A DNA stretch of 64,000 bases from Hyunsoonleella jejuensis. GTDB taxonomy: Bacteria; Bacteroidota; Bacteroidia; Flavobacteriales; Flavobacteriaceae. A program made the position numbers and the translations under genes. Position 1 is the first letter of the stretch. Each line of letters begins with the position of its first letter. Below are positions 1-8,136 of the stretch, one piece after another. The DNA lies in assembly GCF_900111025.1 (NCBI RefSeq), contig NZ_FOFN01000001.1:124001-188000 (forward strand), read 5' to 3'. The notes below the pieces were generated by a model. That model did not search any database, had not been told where the DNA came from, and worked only from the letters and a program-made list of their open reading frames with translations.

Positions 1-1688
1 GTTTTTTGGCAGGAATGGGTACCGTAGCTTTAAAGAACATAACCCATGGTATTAGAGGTATATTCATTTCCAATGTATTTCAAGACTACCAAAGCTCCTT
101 ATATTTTATTCTACCTATAGTCGGTTTGTTGCTAGTTTACATCATTAAACAAACTTGGTTAAAAAAACATATTGGTCATGGTATTTCAACCACATTACAT
201 GCTATTTCTAAACTCAATGGCATTATCCCAAGGTATAATATTTATGCTGCTTTAATTACAGCGCCTTTAACCGTTGGATTTGGTGGTTCTGTAGGGCTAC
301 AAGGACCTGCTGTTAGTGTAGGTTCAGCTTTAGGTTCTAACGCTGCGCAATTGTTCCACATGAATACCAAAACCCGTTTACTGCTCATTGCATGTGCTGC
401 TGCAGGCGCCATGGCATCAATGTTTAAAGCCCCTATTGCAGCAATTATTTTCGCTATAGAAATATTTAGTTTAGATATTGCTTTTGCGTCTTTAGTACCG
501 CTCCTACTAGCGTCTGTTTCCGCAGTAGTAACATCTTATTTTTTCTTAGGCACTGATGTACTTTTACGTTTTGAGTTAACCGATAAATTTCAAATAAACG
601 ATATTGGGTTCTACGCCATTTTAGGTGTAGTTACAGGATTAATGTCTGTATATTATTCTAAGGTGTTTTTTGGTATCACTAACTTTTTTAAACAATTTGA
701 AAGTCGTGCTAAACGTTTACTCATTGGCGGTTTGGCAATAGGCACCATGCTATACGTTATACCTCCACTATATGGTGAAGGTTATGGTGTAATGAATAAC
801 CTACTAAAAGGCGACCATATTGCTGCTATAGGCAGCACTCCTTTTAACCTAGATTTAGAAAATATTTGGATAGTAATAGGTCTATTACTCGGAATCGCTA
901 TTTTTAAGGCCATTGCGATGACCACCACTTTTGGAGCTGGAGGTGTTGGTGGAGTATTTATTCCAACACTCGTTATGGGAAGTGCTCTTGGAAATGCCTT
1001 TGCTAAAATTATTAATAATCTGGGATTGGATTTCAATGTATCAGAATCTAATTTCACGCTAATTGGAATGACGGGGTTAATGGCAGGTGTGCTCCATGCA
1101 CCATTAACAGCTATATTTTTAATTGCCGAAATTACGGGCGGCTACGAACTATTCGTGCCTTTAATGTTGGTAGCGGCTATTTCCTTCTCTATCACAAAAT
1201 ACTACATCTCACATTCTATTTATACTCTAAAACTAGCACAACGCGGGGAACTCATTACGCACGATAAGGATAAAAACGTTTTAATGATGCTTGAAATCGA
1301 CAAAGTAATTGAAACCAACTTCATCATCTTAAAGCCAGAAATGAAACTTCGTGAAGTTTTAACAAGTGCTGTTGCTAAATCCTCCAGAAATCACTTTCCT
1401 GTAGTGAATGAAAACCATGAGTTTCTAGGTGTTATCCGGTTAGATGATATAAGACATATGATGTTCAAAACAGAGTTATACGACAAAGTAGATGTACAAA
1501 GCGTTATGCACGCAGATGCAGGCATTATTATTTATGAAGAGGACACTATGAATACCATAATGGATAGGTTTAAAACCAGCGGCGCCTGGAATTTACCCGT
1601 TATTAAAAATGGCAAATATTATGGATATATTTCGAAATCTAAATTACTAACAGCTTACAGACGCCAGCTCATTAACGTAACACATTAG
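1..1688 (+). CDS. ClC-family chloride channel with CBS pair (5' end cut off)
   Basis: This is an integral-membrane ClC-type anion channel or transporter with a cytoplasmic C-terminal CBS-domain pair. The frame stays open to the first base of the window, so the N-terminus lies outside; the in-frame TTG at 6 is not a credible start. Counting from that TTG, the anion-pathway motif reads GLQGP (about residues 97-101), the GxFxP-type motif reads GGVFIP (about 315-320), and the two CBS repeats occupy about 430-555. The position of the gating glutamate (E148 in E. coli ClC-ec1) is Gln, and the position of the inner proton glutamate (E203) appears to be Ile in FAIEIF. A conductive chloride channel is therefore more likely than a proton-coupled antiporter; this is inference. 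A small membrane-protein gene follows after 4 bp. Confidence 0.9.
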   Translation, partial: FLAGMGTVALKNITHGIRGIFISNVFQDYQSSLYFILPIVGLLLVYIIKQTWLKKHIGHGISTTLHAISKLNGIIPRYNIYAALITAPLTVGFGGSVGLQGPAVSVGSALGSNAAQLFHMNTKTRLLLIACAAAGAMASMFKAPIAAIIFAIEIFSLDIAFASLVPLLLASVSAVVTSYFFLGTDVLLRFELTDKFQINDIGFYAILGVVTGLMSVYYSKVFFGITNFFKQFESRAKRLLIGGLAIGTMLYVIPPLYGEGYGVMNNLLKGDHIAAIGSTPFNLDLENIWIVIGLLLGIAIFKAIAMTTTFGAGGVGGVFIPTLVMGSALGNAFAKIINNLGLDFNVSESNFTLIGMTGLMAGVLHAPLTAIFLIAEITGGYELFVPLMLVAAISFSITKYYISHSIYTLKLAQRGELITHDKDKNVLMMLEIDKVIETNFIILKPEMKLREVLTSAVAKSSRNHFPVVNENHEFLGVIRLDDIRHMMFKTELYDKVDVQSVMHADAGIIIYEEDTMNTIMDRFKTSGAWNLPVIKNGKYYGYISKSKLLTAYRRQLINVTH

Positions 1689-1692
1689 TCGT

Positions 1693-1929
1693 ATGAAATA
1701 CGTAATTTTAGTATTAACTTTAGTTTCTTTTGGCTTGATACTATCAGGATTTTTAATAACTATCGAAAATTCCGAAAAATGTATTGGACTGGGTGTTGTT
1801 ATTCTTTTTTTATTGGTATTCCCTCTATTTACCTACTACCGCTGGAAGGATAAAAACCTAAAGGACTATATGCTAACCAAGGAAAACTTGGACAAAATGA
1901 GAGAAAACCAAAAGGAAAACAAATATTGA
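1693..1929 (+). CDS. Small two-helix membrane protein
   Basis: A 78-residue protein of unknown function. It has two hydrophobic segments (about residues 3-23 and 33-48) and a charged, Lys/Glu-rich C-terminal tail that should be cytoplasmic. It starts only 4 bp after the ClC gene on the same strand, so the two are probably co-transcribed. I see no motif that suggests an activity; a role linked to the channel is possible but unsupported. Confidence 0.65.
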   Translation: MKYVILVLTLVSFGLILSGFLITIENSEKCIGLGVVILFLLVFPLFTYYRWKDKNLKDYMLTKENLDKMRENQKENKY

Positions 1930-2052
1930 AAATTTGGCCACTACCCAGTGCTCATCATATTAAAAAGAACTTCTAAATCGTTGACTTCTTTAAAATTAAA
2001 TGACATATAACCTTTAAATTTTTTAAAGTATTAGTCATAAACGCCCTCTTAA

Positions 2053-2571
2053 TCAAGGACGCACAATTTTTTGATTATCTTTTTCCAACTTCTTATTCAA
2101 TTGGAAATTTAAATTCGAATAAGCCACTAAAAGTTCTTTTGTAGAGGCAGCTAGTTCAGATTTTGTTGTGGTGTTTAACTTATAGGTTTCATCTAGTTTG
2201 TATAACATGTTTTCCACAATAGTAATTCTGGATAAGACCGACTGTGTTTTTAGCGTATCAGGAATATCTTTTCGCAACTCTTTTACCAATTGAAATATAG
2301 CCTGTTCATCTTCGTCAAAAAACGAAAAATTAGCCGTTTTAATGTTTGTAATAGCCGTTTTAAGTCGTGAATATGGTTGCCAAGGCTCTGTTAGCACTTC
2401 AACTTTAGGGTCTAAAGCAAATTCAATATATTTTAGTTTTGCAATATCAGTTTCTGTTAAAACATCTGTAGTATTAGTTTTGTTTGAGGTGTCTTCGGTT
2501 TGTTGCGGTTTATTGTTGCAGGCAATAATTACAACAAAACAGCAGAAAATGATAAAAAGCCTTAACACCAT
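2053..2571 (-). CDS. Hypothetical lipoprotein
   Basis: A 172-residue protein with a short signal peptide ending in a lipobox (VIIAC, Cys at about residue 18), followed by an Asn/Thr/Glu-rich linker and a predominantly helical domain. I recognise no family. It is transcribed divergently from the HupE/UreJ gene and shares the 75-bp intergenic region with it. It is predicted to be anchored in the periplasmic leaflet of the inner or outer membrane; there is no acidic surface-export signature directly after the Cys. Confidence 0.7.
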   Translation of the reverse strand: MVLRLFIIFCCFVVIIACNNKPQQTEDTSNKTNTTDVLTETDIAKLKYIEFALDPKVEVLTEPWQPYSRLKTAITNIKTANFSFFDEDEQAIFQLVKELRKDIPDTLKTQSVLSRITIVENMLYKLDETYKLNTTTKSELAASTKELLVAYSNLNFQLNKKLEKDNQKIVRP

Positions 2572-2590
2572 AGCTTGAATTTTTTATGAT

Positions 2591-2623
2591 TTGTACCGCA
2601 AATATATATTAATCGTATATTTG
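2591..2623 (+). promoter_or_regulatory. Promoter of the HupE/UreJ gene
   Basis: The sequence shows TTG at 2591-2593, 22 bp, then TATATTTG at 2616-2623. This matches the Bacteroidetes primary-sigma consensus (-33 TTG, -7 TAnnTTTG). The start codon is at 2647, giving a short 5' UTR. Confidence 0.6.
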
Positions 2624-2646
2624 AAGAACCCTAAAATCTAGTTAAA

Positions 2647-3234
2647 ATGCTCGATAATTTTCTTTTTAATTTAGAGTACGGCATGAAACACGTACTTGAT
2701 ATTAACGCCTACGATCACGTTTTATTTTTAATGGTACTAACTATCCCGTACTTGTTTAAGGATTGGAAGCGTGTGTTGCTCTTAGTCTCTTTATTTACAC
2801 TTGGGCATTCGTTGTCTTTGGTTTTAGCCGCATATAATGTAGTGACAGTTAGCGGAAGTTTGGTGGAATTTCTTATTCCTATCACCATACTTGTTGTTGC
2901 GCTGTATAATGTATTTACAGCAGGTAAAGGCGCTCAAAAAGAACGTATTGGCGTATTGTTTTTAACGACGTTATTTTTTGGTTTAATTCACGGATTGGGT
3001 TTTGCCAGGGAATTTCAAATGCTTTTAGGAGAATCGGATAGTAAACTGGTATTGCTTTTAGAGTTTGCCTTAGGGATAGAAATTGCACAAATTATTATCG
3101 TATTTGTTGTCTTGTTTGTTGGCTATTTGGTGCAAACAATTTTTAGATTTTCAAAACGCGATTGGATTATGGTAATTTCCGCTATCGTTATAGGTCTAGT
3201 AATTCCTATGTTGTTGAATAGTGACTTTTTATAG
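2647..3234 (+). CDS. HupE/UreJ family membrane protein
   Basis: A 195-residue polytopic membrane protein of the HupE/UreJ type. The N-terminal stretch GMKHVLDINAYDHVLFL and the later segments GHSLSLVLAAYN and GLIHGLGFAREF are typical of this family, whose conserved His and Asp residues suggest metal (often nickel) transport or handling. About six membrane segments are visible. No hydrogenase or urease genes are nearby, so the substrate is uncertain; in flavobacteria this family is often an orphan. The gene has its own promoter, and a repeated structured element follows about 95 bp downstream. Confidence 0.8.
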   Translation: MLDNFLFNLEYGMKHVLDINAYDHVLFLMVLTIPYLFKDWKRVLLLVSLFTLGHSLSLVLAAYNVVTVSGSLVEFLIPITILVVALYNVFTAGKGAQKERIGVLFLTTLFFGLIHGLGFAREFQMLLGESDSKLVLLLEFALGIEIAQIIIVFVVLFVGYLVQTIFRFSKRDWIMVISAIVIGLVIPMLLNSDFL

Positions 3235-3328
3235 TTTAGCCAATGCAAAAAGATCTGTTTTGTAAAAACTTTAACGCACAATTGATTGTAATTACAACAT
3301 GAACCTGTTATTTTCGTTATGGTGTTTC

Positions 3329-3488
3329 GCGTTAGGGATTGCAGCGGCATCCTTTTTTATGTCAGTTCGAGTGTTTTGTGAAGCATGAGCAAAACGTATC
3401 GAGAACGCATAAAAAAGATATAGCGAAAAGCCCGACCCGAGCACGAATAATTAAAAAATATTCTGAGGATACATCGAGGGTAACGCTC
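3329..3488 (+). repeat. Modular structured intergenic element, copy 1 (Flavo-1-like candidate RNA)
   Basis: One of three related elements in this window (others at 53418-53501 and 60236-60359). It begins GCGTTAGGGATTG, contains GGCAT, the invariant AAAGCCCGACC (3427-3437), and ends GTAACGC. The ends pair (GCGTTA 3329-3334 with TAACGC 3481-3486). A second stem pairs CTTTTTTATG (3352-3361) with CATAAAAAAG (3408-3417) and encloses an insert with its own GTTTTG/CAAAAC pairing. It lies downstream of the HupE/UreJ gene in the same orientation, 12 bp before the deaminase gene. From memory the conserved parts resemble the Rfam Flavo-1 motif; this needs a covariance search. Confidence 0.65.
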
Positions 3489-3500
3489 AAATAATAATTA

Positions 3501-3932
3501 ATGCAAAACGAAAAGCAATTAAAATACGACAAGGCTTATTTGCGGATAGCACAAGAATGGGGTAAGCTATCTTACTGTAAACGCAAACAAGTCGGTGCTA
3601 TTATTGTAAAGGATAGAATGATAATCTCTGATGGATACAATGGCACCCCAACAGGTTTTGAAAATTTTTGTGAAGATGATGAAGGTTACACGAAGTGGTA
3701 TGTACTGCATGCTGAAGCCAATGCTATTTTAAAAGTGGCGGCATCTACACAATCGTGCAAAGGCGCAACGTTATACATAACGCTTTCGCCCTGTAAGGAA
3801 TGTAGTAAGCTAATACATCAGGCCGGAATTGTAAAAGTAGTATACAATAAGGCGTATAAGGACGATTCCGGACTAAGCTTTCTAAAACGTGCAGGGATAG
3901 ATTTACAACTAATAGAAGATTTAAAAGCATAA
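3501..3932 (+). CDS. Deoxycytidylate (dCMP) deaminase family protein
   Basis: A 143-residue zinc-dependent deaminase of the dCMP/ComEB type. It would convert dCMP to dUMP, feeding dTMP synthesis. The zinc site is intact: H70-A-E72 in HAEANA supplies the His ligand and catalytic Glu, and C98/C101 in SPCKEC supply the two Cys ligands. Length is normal for the family. The stop codon overlaps the ATG of the S41 protease gene (TAATG), so the two are translationally coupled, an arrangement I recall from other flavobacteria. A strict substrate assignment (dCMP rather than another cytidine compound) is from family resemblance only. Confidence 0.87.
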   Translation: MQNEKQLKYDKAYLRIAQEWGKLSYCKRKQVGAIIVKDRMIISDGYNGTPTGFENFCEDDEGYTKWYVLHAEANAILKVAASTQSCKGATLYITLSPCKECSKLIHQAGIVKVVYNKAYKDDSGLSFLKRAGIDLQLIEDLKA

Positions 3933-5521
3933 TGCATTTTGATAAAAAATATTTGCCTTTAATATTGGGCGTAGCAATAGCTGCTGGCGTTTTTATTGGT
4001 GGAAAATTGAATTTTGCCGATGCTCCAGATCGATTATTTACGTCTAACAGCAAAAAGGATAAACTCAATAGGCTGATTGACTATATTGAATACGATTACG
4101 TGGATGATATTAATACAGATAGTATTGTTGATGTAACGGTAAATGGAATTTTAGAAAATCTAGACCCGCATTCGGTATATATTCCACGGGATGATATGCA
4201 ACGCGTAGTTGAAGAAATGCGTGGTAATTTTGTAGGTATTGGCGTTAGTTTTTATAACTATAAGGATACTATTACCGTAATTAGGCCAATAGAAAACGGG
4301 CCAAGTGCAAAAGCCGGAATTAGAGGTGGCGATAGAATTGTAATGGCCGATGGAGATACGCTGTACGGTGATGTAAAAAGTAGTGAAGCTATAAAAAAAT
4401 TAAAAGGACCTCTAAACTCCAAAGTAGAATTAAAAGTACATCGTAAAGGCGAACCAGAATTGTTGACGTTTAAAGTAAAACGCAGTAAAATCCCTATAAA
4501 AAGTGTAGATGCTGCATATATGTTAACTGACAATTTAGGCTACATAAAAATCAATAAGTTTGCCGAATCTACTTATAAAGAATTTAAAACAGGATTACAA
4601 AAATTAATTGATGAAGGCGCAACGAAAATGGCCCTAGATTTACGAGACAATCCTGGAGGAAGACTAGATATTACCGAGCAAATTATAGACGAATTCCTAG
4701 AAGATGATAAGCTCATTCTATTTACGAAAAATAAGCGCGGAGATATTGAAAAGAGTTATGCAACAAACAGAGGCGACTTCGAGCAAGGTGAAGTATTTGT
4801 ATTGATGGATGAAAACTCCGCATCGGCCAGCGAAATTGTTGCAGGTGCATTACAGGATAACGATAAAGGCACCATTGTGGGGCGTCGCTCTTACGGCAAA
4901 GGCCTGGTACAGCGCGAAATGGATTTGGGAGACGGTAGTGCGGTACGCTTAACAGTTTCTAGATATTATACACCTACAGGACGCTCCATCCAACGCCCTT
5001 ACGATAAGGGAAATAGGGAATACTATGAAGATTACTATAAGCGTTTGGAAAACGGTGAATTATCTGATGGTGCTAAAATAGAAGTTGCCGATTCTTTAAA
5101 ATTTACCACGCCTAAGGGTAAAGTAGTGTATGGTGGCGGTGGCATTATTCCTGATGTTTTTGTGCCAGTTGATAAATCGATGAATAACGAAACACTCAGC
5201 TATTTAAGGCGAAGAGGTGTTATTAGTTATTTTGTGTTTGAAACCATTGAAAAAAACCGAAATATCTATAAGGGTTATGAACGACAAGATTTTATAGATA
5301 ATTTTAAGGTAAACGACGATATGGTTTTGGAGTTCCAAGATTATCTAAATGTAAGATTTGGCTCTAACGTTACTTTTGTGGCCTATAACGAAGAGGTTAA
5401 GCAGTACATGAAAGCCACCTTCGCCGACCAACTTTTTGGCAATGGTGCGTTTGAAGAAGTTATCAATCAAAGAGATATTATGATTGATGAGGTGATTCGG
5501 TTGAGCGAAGAGCAAGAGTAG
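3932..5521 (+). CDS. S41 family C-terminal processing peptidase
   Basis: A 529-residue periplasmic serine protease of the CtpA/Tsp type, which cleaves proteins after recognising their C-termini. An N-terminal uncleaved signal or anchor (about residues 8-25) is followed by a PDZ domain (about 95-185) and the S41 core. The catalytic dyad is visible as Ser298 in NSASASEIVAGAL and Lys323 in SYGKGLVQ. A C-terminal domain of about 150 residues follows. The gene overlaps the deaminase stop codon by one base. It ends an apparent two-gene operon; the next gene is convergent. Confidence 0.92.
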   Translation: MHFDKKYLPLILGVAIAAGVFIGGKLNFADAPDRLFTSNSKKDKLNRLIDYIEYDYVDDINTDSIVDVTVNGILENLDPHSVYIPRDDMQRVVEEMRGNFVGIGVSFYNYKDTITVIRPIENGPSAKAGIRGGDRIVMADGDTLYGDVKSSEAIKKLKGPLNSKVELKVHRKGEPELLTFKVKRSKIPIKSVDAAYMLTDNLGYIKINKFAESTYKEFKTGLQKLIDEGATKMALDLRDNPGGRLDITEQIIDEFLEDDKLILFTKNKRGDIEKSYATNRGDFEQGEVFVLMDENSASASEIVAGALQDNDKGTIVGRRSYGKGLVQREMDLGDGSAVRLTVSRYYTPTGRSIQRPYDKGNREYYEDYYKRLENGELSDGAKIEVADSLKFTTPKGKVVYGGGGIIPDVFVPVDKSMNNETLSYLRRRGVISYFVFETIEKNRNIYKGYERQDFIDNFKVNDDMVLEFQDYLNVRFGSNVTFVAYNEEVKQYMKATFADQLFGNGAFEEVINQRDIMIDEVIRLSEEQE

Positions 5522-5588
5522 GCAGTAAAAATCTCCTGTTTATTTGATTGTAATTCACAATACTTTGCACCTTAAAGCCTTTAGCCGG

Positions 5589-6197
5589 TTACTCGCCTAT
5601 TTTATCATGTACCTTAGTATGTTTCCCATCATTCCAAAGGGTTAAAATATCGGTAGCCACTTGTGCCCCACTACCTGACGCTATGGAAAACTGACTGCGC
5701 CAACCAGCTAAAGTTCCAGCCACATAGAGATTTTCTGCAATGAGGTGGTCCGTATTTTTTAACCAAATACGTTCCTTTTCAATTTGTGACCTAGGGTGTG
5801 GTTCAATATACCGGTTCAACCCCTGAATACGCATTAAATTAGTATAACCTACAGCAATTACAACAACTTTACTCAGGTAGCTGTTTTTATTAGTGCGAAT
5901 TTCAAAAACATTGTTTTGTTTCACAATCTCTAAGACTTTCTCCTTATCAATTTGTTGTACATGAGGGTATTGTTCTGCGAGTTGCTGTATACCACTTTCC
6001 AAAATTGAAGCACCAGTAGTTCCAGGAGCTAATCCTAAAACATTATTAAATAATGCCGTTTGTAGATGCGATGTTTTTTGATGGGTAACAATGCCTATAG
6101 TTTTATGTTCTGCAAAAGGCTTATTTTTAGCTGAACCCAACACCAAAGCACAAGACATTCCAGCAGCGCCCCCGCCGACAATTAAAACATCAAACAT
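5589..6197 (-). CDS. Short FAD-dependent oxidoreductase (thioredoxin-reductase-like, single domain)
   Basis: A 202-residue flavoprotein. The N-terminal dinucleotide-binding motif VGGGAAGMSCAL and the C-terminal NLYVAGTLAGWRSQ, which matches the second FAD-binding motif of thioredoxin-reductase-like proteins, are both present. The usual NADPH-binding domain and the redox CxxC are absent, so the protein is about 100 residues shorter than thioredoxin reductase. The frame is intact with no sign of a deletion scar. Activity on thioredoxin is unlikely; it may accept electrons from another protein. It is the last gene of the marC operon: its ATG overlaps the stop codon of the 67-residue gene (TAATG). 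Confidence 0.8.
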   Translation of the reverse strand: MFDVLIVGGGAAGMSCALVLGSAKNKPFAEHKTIGIVTHQKTSHLQTALFNNVLGLAPGTTGASILESGIQQLAEQYPHVQQIDKEKVLEIVKQNNVFEIRTNKNSYLSKVVVIAVGYTNLMRIQGLNRYIEPHPRSQIEKERIWLKNTDHLIAENLYVAGTLAGWRSQFSIASGSGAQVATDILTLWNDGKHTKVHDKIGE

Positions 6198-6400
6198 TAC
6201 TTCTTTTGCTTAAGTTTTTCTTCAATGCGTTTAGATGTTAATAAAATCAACATCAAAATAATAGCACATAAAGCGCTTACAATTGTAATAAGACTCACAA
6301 TGCTTTCACCTTCAAAAAGAGCATCAAAATTCAGTTTAGTCGCATTAAAAATTCCTAAACCCAAAGCTAAAATTATAATGACATATGCTACGTATTTCAT
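6197..6400 (-). CDS. Small membrane protein in marC operon
   Basis: A 67-residue protein with two hydrophobic segments (about residues 3-20 and 35-54) and a Lys-rich C-terminal tail. Function unknown. It begins 2 bp after the marC stop and its own stop overlaps the start of the flavoprotein gene, so marC, this gene and the flavoprotein form a tightly coupled operon. No motif supports a specific role. Confidence 0.65.
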   Translation of the reverse strand: MKYVAYVIIILALGLGIFNATKLNFDALFEGESIVSLITIVSALCAIILMLILLTSKRIEEKLKQKK

Positions 6401-6402
6401 AA

Positions 6403-6984
6403 TTATATAAATAAGGCTTTAATATTAGCTACAAATAATTTAACGGCTATCGCTAAGAGTATAACACCAAATACTTTTCTAATAATATTGATGCCATTTG
6501 TTCCTAAAAAACGTTCAATCCTAGAAGATGTTTTTAGAACAATAAAAATAAAGATAACATTTAATAAAATGGCTACTATAATGTTCTCAACCTTAAATTC
6601 TGCCCGTAAGGAAAGTAAAGTTGTTAAACTACCTGGTCCTGCCATTAAAGGAAATGCCAACGGAAAAATAGAGGCGGTCATTGGGTTTGTTTCTTCTTGT
6701 TTGTAAAGCGTAATACCCAAAATCATTTCTAAAGCAATAAAAAAGAGGATAAAGGCACCTGCAACTGCAAAAGAATTAACATCAATACCAATAAGATTTA
6801 AGATGCTTTTTCCCAAAAACAGGAAAAGTATCATGATACATCCGGCTATTATGGATGCTTTTCCACTTTGAATGTGGCCAACTTTTTTTCGCAAGTCTAT
6901 TACAATGGGAATATTGCCAACAATATCAATTACGGCAAACAACACCATAAAAGCAGTGAAAATTTCCTTAAAGTTAAGTTGCAT
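6403..6984 (-). CDS. MarC family integral membrane protein
   Basis: A 193-residue polytopic membrane protein with about six hydrophobic segments. The stretch PMTASIFPLAFPLMAGPGSL (about residues 100-119) is the hallmark of the MarC/UPF0056 family, and the length is normal. The molecular function of the family is not established; the early link to antibiotic resistance has not held up. First gene of a three-gene operon, divergent from the DUF3109 gene. Confidence 0.88.
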   Translation of the reverse strand: MQLNFKEIFTAFMVLFAVIDIVGNIPIVIDLRKKVGHIQSGKASIIAGCIMILFLFLGKSILNLIGIDVNSFAVAGAFILFFIALEMILGITLYKQEETNPMTASIFPLAFPLMAGPGSLTTLLSLRAEFKVENIIVAILLNVIFIFIVLKTSSRIERFLGTNGINIIRKVFGVILLAIAVKLFVANIKALFI

Positions 6985-7090
6985 AGCCTTAGATGATTAA
7001 ATTTTTTGCAAAGGTCAGTATTTATTATCAAATGGCAACACCAAAAAAATTGAAAGTTTAAGTATTTTTGCTGGCTCATAGTATTACCGT

Positions 7091-7654
7091 ATGTTTCAAC
7101 TAGGAAAAACCATTGTTTCTGAAGATATTATAAAAAAAGATTTCCTATGCAATTTAAGTGCATGTAAAGGAGCTTGTTGCATTGATGGCGACGCTGGTGC
7201 GCCCTTAGAAAAAGAAGAAGTTGCTATTTTAGAGGAGATATACCCTAAGGTGAAACCTTTTTTGAGACCGGAAGGTATTGAAGCTATAGCACATCAAGGC
7301 ACCTCTATAACCACCGAAGATGGCGAGTTGGAGACTCCTTTAATTAACGGAGCCGATTGTGCCTATGTTATTTTTGATGACAACAACGTAGCGCTGTGTG
7401 GTATAGAGGAAGCTTACAATCAAGGGGAAATATCCTGGAAGAAGCCAATTTCATGCCATTTATACCCCATTCGTGTTAGAGATTATACCGAGTTTTCAGG
7501 AGTAAATTATCATAAATGGCAAATTTGTGATGATGCCTGTGTTTTAGGAAAAGAGCTACAAGTTCCTGTTTACAAATTTGTAAAGGAAGCGCTTATACGT
7601 AAATTTGGCGAGGATTGGTATAACGAACTAGAAAAGGTTGCCGAAACTTTTTAA
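7091..7654 (+). CDS. DUF3109 family cysteine-rich protein
   Basis: A 187-residue protein of the DUF3109 family, related to YkgJ-type proteins. It is rich in Cys: C20, C25, C29 and C30 in CNLSACKGACC, then DCAYVIF, ALCGIE, PISCHLYPIRV and ICDDAC. This spacing is expected to bind a metal centre (zinc or Fe-S), which is family knowledge; the biological role is unknown. It lies alone between the divergent marC operon and the nrd leader. A -7-like TATTTTTG is present at 7063-7070, without a clear TTG at the right distance. Confidence 0.85.
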   Translation: MFQLGKTIVSEDIIKKDFLCNLSACKGACCIDGDAGAPLEKEEVAILEEIYPKVKPFLRPEGIEAIAHQGTSITTEDGELETPLINGADCAYVIFDDNNVALCGIEEAYNQGEISWKKPISCHLYPIRVRDYTEFSGVNYHKWQICDDACVLGKELQVPVYKFVKEALIRKFGEDWYNELEKVAETF

Positions 7655-8136
7655 CAACCTTACAAAATGGCTTAAAAAACAACCTAAAACCTCTTATAAA
7701 CACAAGGGTTGATTAGGTATTTAGCTTTAATTTTTTTTGTAAACTTTTTTTATATTAAAAAAAATTAAAATACTGATTATCAATATTTTAACTTATTTTT
7801 TTTGTAAACTTATTGATTTTCAATCTATTATTTGTTTGTTAAAAACTTGTTGAAAAGCTTTTTTTATTCTCTTAAAAACATATCAATCATTTTGCAATCT
7901 TTGCTACACTCAATTCTGGGTAAAAACACAATTTTAGCTTGTTAATAAACTTGTTAAAAAGGTATTTAAGGGTTACCAAAAATACATTTAACAAATTACA
8001 ATCTTTGTTGAAGCCTTTTTTATCAAAAAAATAGTTTCAATAAAGTTTATTAAAAAAATGCACTGAAATTTTAGGTGTGTTTTTCAGGGGAAACTCTGCT
8101 GGATATTGAACGTAAACACTTAACCAATACCATCAC
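7655..8136 (+). promoter_or_regulatory. Long AT-rich leader of the nrdBA operon with internal repeats
   Basis: A 482-bp region without a plausible gene. It holds a perfect 16-bp direct repeat, TTTTTTTTGTAAACTT, at 7731-7746 and 7796-7811. It also has a second repeat system with a 104-bp period: AAACTTGTTGAAAAG at 7843 and AAACTTGTTAAAAAG at 7947, each followed exactly 51 bp later by CAATCTTTG (in 7894-7903 and 7998-8007). A short hairpin with a GAAA loop lies at 8085-8098. I found neither a convincing NrdR box nor a DnaA box (TTATCCACA), nor a clear TTG/TAnnTTTG promoter. A regulatory role for nrdBA is inferred from position and size. Confidence 0.5.

Noticed and set aside
2012-2028. Hairpin CTTTAAA/TTTAAAG after the small membrane protein and lipoprotein genes
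   Set aside because: Only A/T and weak pairing with a 3-nt loop; not strong enough to call a terminator.
7731-8007. CRISPR-like or origin-like repeats in the nrd leader
   Set aside because: Only two copies of each unit with unequal spacers and no cas genes. No DnaA boxes or replication genes, so neither reading holds.
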